A DNA stretch of 64,000 bases from Bedellia somnulentella (Eukaryota; Arthropoda; Insecta; Lepidoptera; Bedelliidae), in the NCBI GenBank assembly GCA_963576735.1, contig OY755178.1, positions 1,116,001 to 1,180,000 on the forward strand, given 5' to 3'. The position numbers and the translations under genes were made by a program. This document shows positions 44,392 to 54,800 of this stretch, piece after piece. The first letter of the stretch is position 1, and the number at the start of each line of letters is the position of its first letter. The notes below the pieces were generated by a model. The model was not told the DNA's origin. It did not search any database and saw only the letters and a program-made list of their open reading frames with translations.

Positions 44392-44470
44392 CGCCCGATT
44401 TATGAATTGAGTATTCAAGCTTGTCTCATTCAGTTGTTAAGATTTCAATGCGACAGAAATCGGTCGTATG
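44392..44470. mobile_element. Hairpin MITE, family M2, partial
   Basis: CGCCCGATTTATGAATTGAG, then CATTCAGTTGTTAAGATTTC and CGACAGAAATCGG; middle deleted. Confidence 0.7.
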
Positions 44471-44559
44471 CGTTCTTCCACGTAATAGTGACCTCAAAGC
44501 TCATCCTATGATACCCATCATTGAGGCTGCCCTAGTTAGAGCGTAGGTAAGCGTTACAC

Positions 44560-46483
44560 AATAGGCTATTTGACTAAGTTTTGAAAACTATCTTACGATG
44601 TTAATTTGTTTATAAGAAGCCTTTTTTATTTGACTAAAAAAATTTTTTTCTGTCTTCATTTTAGCTATTTTATTAACAAAACGAAAAAGAAAATGCAATA
44701 TTCAAATTCAAATGTGCCGCGAAAACGCGACTTAAAGTAATATGGCGGCTGTAGCACAATTGACTAGGCTTGGGTAGATCCAGCTCCGCGAGGGGATTCG
44801 AATCATTAGGTTCAGGCTCAGTTCCGGTACTGAATCCTCTTAACCGGGCCGGACCGCTTATCGAATCCGGCTCGGTTAAGAAATTCGGAACTGAATCAAA
44901 CAACCAAAAAATACCACGCTTACTTCGCGGAACGTAACGATTGCTGTTGACATACATGTAAAAAACAATTAACTCATATGTATAATGATTCTGTTTGTGT
45001 ACAGGCTAGGTTCGCTAACATACAAATATCCATATGTAAAAAAAATTAATAATATTTAGAAACATCTTAACAACATCTTATAACAATATCTACACATAAA
45101 TATATGCAAATCAGAAATTGACACAACATAAAACACTATCATATTTATAATATCACTATAAACACCATTATTTATGAAAAGATTGATAAATCTATTAAAC
45201 GAAATTGGCAAACAAAGAACAAAAAAGGACAACTCTCTTTTCGTCTCTGTCTCCCGAGTTCAAATTGTATTTCATTCTTGTCTCGCTCTCACATTCAGCA
45301 AGCAAAGCAAATGTAACGGTAATAATCGAACCGATCCTGAACCTGATGCCTGAGCCTGTTGTTCGAAAACAATAAAACCGAGCCGGTGCGGAGCGGCCCG
45401 GTTAAGCGAACCTGCACCTGATAAGAAAGAGTGGGGCCGGTTAGGCCAATCAGGCTCACGCAGGGATTCGAATTAGGCTTGGGTAGATCCAGCTCCGCGA
45501 GGGGATTCGAATCACCAGGTTCAGGCTCAGTTCCGGTACTGAATCCCCTTAACCGGGCCAGACCGCTTATCGAATCCGGCTCGGTTATGAAATTCGGAAC
45601 TGAATCAGACAACCAAAAAATACCACGCTTACGGAACGTAACGATTGATGTTGACATACATTTAAAAATCAATTATCTCATATGTATAATGATTCTGTTT
45701 GTGTAAAGGCTATGTTCGCTAACATAAAAATATCCATATGTAAAAAAAAATATATTTAGAAACATCTTAACAACATCTTATAACAATATCTACACATAAA
45801 TATATGCAAATCAGAAAGTGACACAACATAAAACACTATCGTATTTATAATATCACTATAAACACCATTATTTATGAAAAGATTGATAAATCTATTAAAC
45901 GAAATTGGCAAACAAAGAACAAAAAAGGACAACTCTCTTTTCGTCTCTGTCTCCCGAGTTCAAATTGTATTACATTCTTGTCTCGCTCTCACATTCAGCA
46001 AGCAAAGCAAATGTAACGGTAATAATCGAACCGATCCTGAACCTGATGCCTGAGCCTGTTGTTCGAAAACAATAAAACCGAGCCGGTGCGGAGCGGCCCG
46101 GTTAAGCGAACCTGCACCTGATAAGAAAGAGTGGGGCCGGTTAGGCCAATCAGGCTCACGCAGGGATTCGAATCATTTGAATCCACCGAGCCGGACCTAC
46201 ACACGGCTACAATTGACGTCAATTCCGCATTAAACACCAATGAGCGAAGCGATACACAGTCTGTTTATGTGCAATCTACGTTATTATAGAAATAGCCAAT
46301 CCCGGTCGTTTATAGTCACGTGGCAGTTGCATCAAAAATACTTACTTTAAAAGACGGATTTTGGTGAAATAATGCAATATTTTTATCTCGCATTATTACA
46401 TATTGCTCCAAAAAAGAAATATTAAGACTAATGATAATGAAATAAAAGAAATGAATATTTTTATAACAGTCAAATAGCCTATA
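44560..46483. mobile_element. Outer TIR element split by hAT-like dimer
   Basis: Ends TAGGCTATTTGACT and AGTCAAATAGCCTA. Removing the inner element leaves ~480 bp. No coding. Confidence 0.6.
44765..46209. mobile_element. hAT-like element, tandem dimer
   Basis: 8-bp duplication CAATTGAC at 44757-44764 and 46210-46217. Ends TAGGCTTGGGTAGATCC and (reverse) TAGCCGTGTGTAGGTCC are imperfect inverted repeats extending ~40 bp. The body is a ~700-bp unit present twice in direct order (44765-45473 and 45474-46173). GC-rich CCGGGCCG / CCGGCTCGGTT motifs occur near both ends. Confidence 0.85.
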
Positions 46484-46599
46484 GTATATTCATGTGACGT
46501 AGGTTCTACGTGCCCATGTAATCCCAAAATAAATAAGTTTATATTCAACTACAAAACAAAAAGTTTACTTTCATCCCTCAAGCATCCAGCACTTCAATT

Positions 46600-46690
46600 G
46601 TATTTTCTTCGATCAACTTCCGCCGGTGGCTGAGCAATTATAGATACCGGACTGATTACCTACACCTTTTTAGGATTATAGCTCTTATTA
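46600..46690 (+). mobile_element. S2 SINE fragment, diverged
   Basis: CGATCAACTTCCGCCGGTGG and TTAGGATTATAGCTC. Confidence 0.4.
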
Positions 46691-46737
46691 TGTTAACGTT
46701 GGTTGTTAGCAGAGTAGTACTACTATTAGCTACTAGT

Positions 46738-46997
46738 GTTCGAATCTCGGGTCAAGCCTACACCGATTAGTCTTTTCTAAAGACATATGTATGGTTTGTT
46801 TATCATGGTTGTTAACTGTGAGGGAAAACATCGTGAGGAAACCCACATGGCTGAGTTGTACTTAGTCATGTGACAGTGTATTCGTACAAAACGGCGATAG
46901 GCCTGTCCCCTATCACGTGAGTACACTGTCCAAGCAAAACGTGGGTACTCTGAACACCAGTTGACAAAGTCACGTGATGTTCAAAAGTATTAGTACC
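46738..46997 (+). mobile_element. S1 SINE, ends lost
   Basis: B-box GTTCGAATCTCGG through the body to GTATTAGTACC; lacks the A-box and the tail. Confidence 0.85.
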
Positions 46998-48200
46998 ATA
47001 CGCCAATGTAATTAGGGGCAGTTCTTGCTTGATTTTTTTGCTAGGCAGTACTTTTCCACCATGAAAGCAAGAAAAATGGTTCTATGAAATAAAATTGAAG
47101 ACCCAAAAATACGGGCAGAAGATAGATCAATTATTATATTATATCAATGGGGCAAAAGATGTGGGCCGTTAAAGATAGAAAGTGAAATGTCCAAGTGTAT
47201 TGGAGTTTGGAGATTTGGACCGAATGAAATTATTATGGCTAACAAGTTATTAGATTCAATGTGGAAAGTATAGCCATGTAGGAGGTTTCAAGGAGACAAT
47301 GAGTTAAAGGAGTGACTACAAATTAAGAACAATAAACGAGTATATTCTTAAAAATTGAATACATGCATATACTCGTGGCTAAAAATTCCTAGAAAAGGTA
47401 GGCAGAGCTAAGGAATTAGAAATTCTTCAGCCAATTTTGGAAGTTAAGTGGGGAAAAGATGGTATAATAAAGTTGATGGGTCTCCAACCGCATCGCCCAA
47501 AATCCTTTAAAAAGCCCCAATAGCCTTAGTCGTTACTTACGTACACCCACGGGAAGAACGGGGTAGTGCTATTCTAAGCCGACAACTAAAAATTAAATAA
47601 TTTTAGTTTAAGAGAAAAGTCTGTCCAGATCTAATTAATCCAGTGGAGAACACCAATGGGTCAAAATAACTGTACCAAATGCACTTGAAACTTTAGTTTA
47701 TATCATTTATATTACAATAGTTTTTATTTCACGTCAATACATGCAGTATTTCGGAAGCAGCGACCTCGAGAAGTTCAACCCCGTTTTAAAATCTTCAGAA
47801 TTCGCGCGCTTTTTAATTTTACGTCACACACAAAATGTGAGCCGGTGGATCATTGCCACTGCGCGAAGTCGGTCTGTGGGAATGTTGCGATTGTTTCTTT
47901 ATTTATTCCTTTTATATGCTTGTTTACAATAAAGTAACATAAATAATAGTTACTTTTGCCGACCCCTACGGGGGTAAAATGGGTGAAAGTTTGAGTTTTG
48001 AGAGTTGAATTAATACAAATACTTCCTGCCCGATAGTTGAAGTAACCACTTAAAACTACTTATAGATATAGAAATTGAGAATAACTAAATGGCATAGAGG
48101 ATTATTGTTGGTGGTGGTTTTTTTATATTTACTGTGTATTATCGGCACAGAATAGCACTGCCTTCTTTTTTTCACAAGAGTAATATGAATGTTTATTAGT
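46998..48200. other. Mostly unassigned, with one S2 copy
   Basis: Outside the SINE at 47362-47585 I see only short ORFs (for example 47741-47932) without recognisable motifs. Confidence 0.3.
47362..47585 (-). mobile_element. S2 SINE
   Basis: GCATATACTCGTGGCTAAAA to TTCTAAGCCGACA. Confidence 0.85.
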
Positions 48201-48206
48201 ATTAAA

Positions 48207-48345
48207 TGTTCATGAAAACCTCATGTACATTTAATACCAATATTACTATATTATACATACTTCTAATAAATAAAGGAAAGTTTTTTTATGTTTTGTTTTT
48301 TTCCCCCGCTGGTGCCGAAACTATTCTTTCCTTTATTTATTAGTA
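48207..48345. mobile_element. Degenerate S3 SINE pieces
   Basis: TTCATGAAAACCTCATGTAC and, inverted, CTTTCCTTTATTTATTAGTA. Confidence 0.5.
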
Positions 48346-48369
48346 AGGGTAATAAAAGATGACTTGGAA

Positions 48370-48545
48370 AATTAGGCGCTTTATTCTAGGAGAATATTGG
48401 ACGATGCGGCAGAGACTCGTCACCAATCACCAACAACCTTTATTATTCAATCTTTTCCCCACTCAAGTTCCAAAAGTAGCTAACGAATTCCTAATTCTGA
48501 AGCTTTGGCAACCTTTTTCAGTTTTATGGTCGTGATTATATTTTC
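48370..48545 (+). mobile_element. Degenerate S2 SINE
   Basis: GGACGATGCGGCAGAGACTC and CCAACAACCTTTATTATTCA. Confidence 0.65.
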
Positions 48546-48690
48546 ATATCAAAGTGGCAATGTAGTGTCGGCTTAGAATAGCACTACTCTATTTATCCCG
48601 GTGGGTGTACGTAAAATGTGACTAACGGTATTGGGACTTTTGAGGGATATTTTCTTTTAAGAAACTTATTTCACCATCTTTTCCTCACGC

Positions 48691-50303
48691 CAATGGGCAG
48701 CAATGTTGACTGGAATGTGGCAATGGGTGACAGTAGTGACAGTGAGATTAGTATGGAAGAAGTAATAAAAGCATTGAAAAGTATGAAAGTAGGGAAAGCG
48801 GCAGGGTATGATAGGATAAGTATCGAAATGCTGAGGGCTGGTAAAGGGTTGGTGGTTTCCTGGCTGTACTTCCTTTTTCAAAAGTGTTGGTCGAGTGGTA
48901 AAGTACCACGAGATTGGTGCAGGGCAGTAATTGTGCCCTTATATAAAGGAAAAGGGTCACACCAGGAAGCCAAAAACTACCGCGGAATCAGCCTACTCAG
49001 TGTTGTCGGTAAATTGTATGCAAAGGTATTGATTGAAAGAGTGATGAATGAAACAGATGACAAAATTTGGGATGTGCAAGCAGGATTTAGAAAGGGAATG
49101 GGATGTATGGATCAAATCTTCTCTTTAAGGAGCATCACTGAAAAGTTCTTAGCCAAGAATCGAAAGGTGTATTGCTCCTTCATAGATTTAGAGAAGGCGT
49201 ATGATAGGGTGGTAAGGAAGTATTTGTGGGAGGTGTTATCCAAGTTCGGCTTGGGGAGCCAACTTATACGTGCATTGGTATCACTCTATGAGGATTCTAG
49301 TGCATGTGTAAGAATAAATGGGGAAAACACAGACTGGTTCGGTATCTCTAGAGGTGTCCGACAGGGATGTGTAGCTTCTCCGTGGCTCTTCAATTTGTTC
49401 ATGGATGACTGTCTGATAGAGTTGCGTGAAAGTGAGTATGGACTGAGAATGGGTGGATTCGTCATCAAATGCCTCTTATATGCTGATGATCAAGTGTTAC
49501 TTGCATCGTCGGTTGAAGAGTTGCAAGAGATGATGAATATTGCATGTACGTCGTTTGAAAGAAAAGGAATGAGAGTGAATGTAGATAAAACCAAAACCAT
49601 GGTTTTTGAGAGAGAGGAGAATATGACTGAATGCGTGATTGAGATCGATGGTAAGAAAGTGGAACAAGTGAAAGAGTTCGTATATCTGGGAAGTTTGTTC
49701 ACTAGGGATGGAAAGTGTGATGAAGACATTGAAAGAAGAGTAAAAAAGGGTAATGCGGTAAATGGAGCACTGGATAGTCTCATGTCTAGTCAATCGGTGT
49801 CCGAAAAGGCTCGAATGGCTGTGCATGATGCTGTCCTCGTTCCTACGCTTATGTATGGTAGTGAATGTTGGGTGTGGCAGAAGAAGCATGAAAGCAGAGT
49901 GAATGCAGTAGAAATGAGGTCCCTCAGAAAAGTTTGTAATGTGAGGTTATGTGATCGTGTAAGGAATGACGTGATTCGTGAAAGATGTGGTGTAAAAGAT
50001 GATATTGTAAGAAAGATAGAGAAAGGAATGTTGAGATGGTTTGGGCATATAGAGAGGATGGATGACAGTAAATTGGTAAAAGAGATCTATAGAGCCAATG
50101 TGGAAGGTAATGTTAGTAGAGGACGACCTCGGAGGACACATTTGGATCAAATAGAAAATGTACTCAAAAAGGCAGGTGTCCGTAGTACGAAGAATAAAAG
50201 AGCATGTATGAAAAGACTGATGGATGTGAATGAAGCTAGAGAGGTTTGCCAGGATCGTACAAAGTGGCGATCGATAGTCTCTGCCTACCCCAATGGGAAC
50301 TAA
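48691..50303 (+). CDS. L1x reverse transcriptase (N-truncated, open frame)
   Basis: Uninterrupted frame through KAAGYDRIS, YRGISLLSVVGKLYAKVL, CSFIDLEKAYDRV, RGVRQGCVASPWLFN, the catalytic LLYADDQVLL and a C-terminal MLRWFGHIERMDDSKLVK to the end YPNGN. The frame runs back into the interrupted SINE (ATG 48618), giving an artefactual 561-aa reading. No endonuclease remains. The last ~90 residues recur in at least six other fragments in this window. Confidence 0.88.
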
Positions 50304-50334
50304 CGGCGTGAGAATATGTATGTATGTATGTATG
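48691..50334 (+). mobile_element. L1x LINE, 5'-truncated, inserted in an S2 SINE
   Basis: Flanked by a 12-bp duplication TTTTCCTCACGC (48679-48690 and 50335-50346) that lies within an S2 SINE, so the insertion split the SINE. It ends ACGGCGTGAGAATATG then (TATG)n. 1644 bp, truncated within the reverse transcriptase. Confidence 0.92.
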
Positions 50335-50515
50335 TTTTCCTCACGCAACTTCAAAAAGTGGCTGAGGTATTTCTAATTCCCTAGCTCTACCCCTTCAAGG
50401 AATTCATAGCTGTTAATATATGTATGTATTAAAGTGACTCTTGATAGTCTCGTATAATATGTCATAATAATAGGCACACAAAAAAAGAGTTTATCTGGTG
50501 TTCTAACTGTAGAGT

Positions 50516-50751
50516 TGTGTAGTGTGGCTCAGAATAGCACTACCCCCTTTCTTATCGCGGGTGTACGTAAGAGGCGACTAGGGGTATATTAAATGGATTT
50601 TTGGGCGATGCGGTCGGAGACCCATCACCAATATCCTCTATTTTATCATCTTTTCCTCACTTAACTTCCAAAAGTGGGTGAAGAATTTCTAATCATTTAG
50701 CTCTGGCTACCCCTTCTGGGGATTAAAGCCGTGAGTATATGTATGTATGTA
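50516..50751 (+). mobile_element. S2 SINE
   Basis: TGTAGTGTGGCTCAGAATAG to GCCGTGAGTATATGTATGTA. Confidence 0.88.
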
Positions 50752-50829
50752 GTTAAAACACTGAAGCACACTAAATTATTTATTTGCTATTTTGTATCAC
50801 AAAACTACAAAAACTCCATGCGTACTTAC

Positions 50830-50950
50830 GTACTCGTACGTAAGAGTGAGCCCCGCGTGAGCGACGAATGGCGGGGTTGTGACGTGACGTCACATCGCCA
50901 CTTTCCTGCGCCAACCGCAAATAAATCCGTCGGCCGAAAATGCGCACTTT
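50830..50950. other. GC-rich island with CRE-like palindrome
   Basis: TGACGTGACGTCACATCG at ~50880-50897 in a CpG-rich 120-bp island, 740 bp upstream of the pseudo-SNF2 start. Could be that gene's promoter or an unrecognised MITE. Confidence 0.3.
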
Positions 50951-51689
50951 GAACCTAAATATTTCAGCCATTTTTTAAGCAATGAAAAAAGTAAAACACA
51001 GTTTTTCTCGTAACTTTTTGTAGAATTATTTGGCGTATAAAATAAAAAAACCTTTGTCAGGTCCATTATTGGCATGAATTTATGTATTCTATGTTTTATT
51101 GAATGCTATAAGTTAGTTAGAGTGCGGTAGGTAATATCGGGTTAATTTCCAATGATTCAGATTCAGAGCTCATTGCAGCTCTGAATCCAGCGTGGACAGC
51201 GAGCGTGGTGGCTAAATTACACAATTAAGGGTAGGTCTTTCGGTTTGGATGGGATGGGACTGAGACTGGGATATAAAAAGAGTCTAATGATAAAAACGCC
51301 AACTATTACGCATATTAAAATGTTTACTCTCAAGATTTCTAAATGCTCCATTGAATACATTATATATTTTGCGGCTAACCAATGGTTTTTAATTAACCAT
51401 AAGGTTTTACCTTAATAAATTCTATTTATAGTCAACATTGGCGTATGCTTCAAAAGTTACCGGTTTTGTTAATAATAAGAGGAAAAAATGTAAACAAACA
51501 CAAACAAAACTCAAAAGCTCCAAAGCCAAAAAGCCAATCTCTATATAGTTTGTGTCCAAAGCTGACTATTTTTTATGAGGTTTTTATTTTGCTCTTGGTG
51601 GCCTTGCGAAGATCTCCTAAAGAGTAATTAGTGTAAAAAAGGGAGACTCAACATAATGAAATAAAACTCAACAAATTTTCTGAGCAATT

Positions 51690-51812
51690 ATGATTTACGA
51701 AAAGTTATATTTAGACAAAATTAAAAATGTTTATATCGGTGAGAAACAGGCGATGAAATTAAGTCAACTTCAAAGAAATAATGTGAGGTTTATTTACAGA
51801 CAATTTATCAAG
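51690..51812 (+). CDS. Pseudo-SNF2 gene exon 1
   Basis: 41 codons from ATG 51690, donor ATCAAG|GTAAAT. The start is the first in-frame ATG; TAA and TGA stops in all-frame AT-rich sequence precede it. Upstream untranslated exons are possible. Confidence 0.65.
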
Positions 51813-54800
51813 GTAAATAGATTTCTATATTTTTTCAACTGTGTTAATGTCTTATGCCTCTTTGTACTACACACTATCACAAGACATAGTATAATCATGG
51901 TTTAACGTTAATATAACCTACATAGTATGACTCAGTGTAACTTATAGGCATGGGCGTTTTCGTTACTTAACGCAAACGGTTACATAACCGATATTCAGTT
52001 ATCATATCGATATGGAAAACCGTTTTTAGATATCGATATCAGTGGGAATAGCAAAACGACCTTGAAACAAAAACGCATGCAATCAACAAGTTATATTTTA
52101 TAAGTTTAGTTAAGAGGTCCCTTCCCATTAGTTACAATAGTAAATCATGGCGATCTTCCTTCATGCTTAAACAGGCTTAGGATTAGCAGAAAAGTTGTAT
52201 GAACTTATTATTAATGCGAACGTGTGTATTTATTATTAATGCATGTGTAAAGTAACGATAGTATAACAAAAATGATACATGATGAGCTCAGAATTGAAAT
52301 AAACAAACTTAAACACACAAATAAATAACCAAAATGACCCGAGTTATCAGGTAAAACGCGCGCCAAAACTAAACAACAAAATGTAATAACTAAAGATATT
52401 CGCTTCATCTCTTTCACAACGCTAACGTTTTGTAAAGTTAGAAAGAGATGGAGCGAATATAAAACGGATGCGGTTCGATGGTTTGCGCTTCGTTTGTCAT
52501 ATCGTTTTCTTTTACGTATCGATGTCTGGCGGGCGGTTTCGGTTTTTGTTGATAGCATAGTTTTGAAATATCGGATATGTACTTTATAGATATCGATATG
52601 ATATGATATGTAACTGATATCCGTTATTAGTTACGTTTTGATATATCGAACTCATGCCTAGTAACTTATGTTGGTTTCCTCATGGTTGGATTGGGTTTTT
52701 CTGCAAATTGACATCTACTAGTTTTGTGATGATGGAATGGCACTAATATAGCCATCATGTTTAGGAAGTTCAGGACCTGCTCAATGCCTTTTGACACCCC
52801 AGCTTGCTAGCTGGCATCACCAGGTGTGTCACTCTGAAGTCTGGTATGCCAGTACATGGATATCTTATTGAGGAACACCAAGCCTTTATCTAGTAAAGTG
52901 GACTCATTTGAGGGAAAATAATAGATGGAGCAAGTGAACTATGTCCTAATCAACTTCACAGAACAGAACTTCCTCATCAATATGAAAATAGTCTATACTG
53001 TATAATCTATTTATTTTCAGACAAAACCAGGTGTTATCTTCAGAGATATGGAAAACAGTGAAATATTTTTACTAGTTTTATTTTTGGATGCTGTGAAGGC
53101 AATACTTGACTTCCCTTCGTTAATACTTACTAACAATGTTGATGAGTGGAAAGACTTGTACTCTGTCTGGAGCTGTGACGCTAATGGTAATAACTATATG
53201 CTATTTGTGTGAACCAACTTCCAAGATGCTGAGAAATATCTAATATAAATTAATAATAAATCATAGAAAAAGTTAACTTTTTCCTTTCCTGTTCAAATAT
53301 ATTTGTTTATTATATGCTATCATTATAAATTCTTTGTTATCTTAGAACTAGAGAATTAGAGATTTGAGCAATATAACATATAACACATAAAAGTTTTATT
53401 TTATTTTATTTTTCTATTTCAGATATTATAATGAATTCAAGCAAACTAGTTACTGATAAAAGTGTAGTGATCAACAGCATAGATGAGGCATTGTCTGCAT
53501 GTCGGCGCGACTGGGCTGTGGCTGTGGTCCAAAGTGATGGATACTCCAGTACCTTTGTCAAGATGCTCAGATCTATTAAAACAAGGTACAAAATTATCAT
53601 TGTATCTGGAAAATGTGAGGTATGGAATAGCATAGTATATGCATAAGTAAGATAATGAATATTTACACATAAAGTTTAAGTAAGAGATAAAAAGAAGAAT
53701 AAAGATTAGAATGGGAAGGGAAATATATGGTGATGCAAAGGGAAGCTGATAGGTTAGATATAATCATTATCATTTTAATTTACATAAGTCATCACCATAT
53801 TTAACCAGACATTGAGATGCAGATTTTGCTAGTATTTTATTATTTCAGAGAACTAATATCCAAAAGTATGTTATGGATGCTGAACTAGCAGAGTTAATCC
53901 CTACAAATAAAACTTTATGGGATATCCCTCTGGAATCAAATCTGAGACCTCTGGATCATAAGCCAAACTCTCTAACCATTCAAACGAAATTAAGGGACAT
54001 AAAAGTTTGGGAAATATTATAAAATAATGATGTTTTTTTTCAGAACACCAAAGAGATGACACATCTGTACAATATGTTATATCCTAGTAACACTCTGTCA
54101 GAGTTACTTGAAAATAAATCATACACTACTTTAAAAGAGAAAGTAGAATATGACATTCTATTTGACTCTATCTTTGAAGAAGTGTTGGTACAAGCTAATA
54201 GCAACAGTGGTCTTCATAACACGGTAAGTTTGGGATACAAAGCTTCATACATATTAAGCTTCAACAATTATAAATGTCGACGATCAATAACGTCCTATTT
54301 TTAGGGTCCCATAATATTATTTTAGAATTATGATATTTATCAGCTTGTTGCGACGTACTCACTTGATACTGCATCTGCCCCGCTAATTTATCCACCGTTA
54401 GATTAGTATGCTAGATGATGCAATTAGAATTTAATAACCAGTTTTTAAAGTTAGTATAATACGTTTTTCAAAACATACCTACATATACTCACGGCTATTA
54501 ATCCCAAAAAGGGGTAGCCACATTTGGAAATTGATAGGGACAAGGTGGTAGAATTAAATCGTTGGTGACGAGTCTTCATCCGCATCGGCGAAAAATCCCT
54601 TAAAAAAACCCATACCATTATTTCAAAACATTATTAAATTTAATTCCAAAATGGGCTGAATGATTGCAATAAATCGCCAAATCACAATGAAAACATTCCC
54701 CTACATGTACAAAGACGAACATTTGACAAATCTGAGTCACTGTATCCAGCTTTTGTTGTACAATGTATCCACGTTAGGGACTAGCCCAAATTGCTGTTAT

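Larger units (their letters stand above)
48562..50428 (+). mobile_element. S2 SINE split by L1x LINE
   Basis: Halves 48562-48690 and 50335-50428, joined at TTTTCCTCACGC. Confidence 0.88.

Noticed and set aside
44765..46209. Pair of direct ~700-bp repeats as LTRs
   Set aside because: No internal region, no TG...CA ends or primer site; ends are inverted repeats with an 8-bp duplication, which fits hAT.
44673..46240. ORFs of 81-125 codons with repeated amino-acid strings
   Set aside because: They come from the direct repeat and GC-rich ends of a hAT-like element, on both strands, with no start context or domain.
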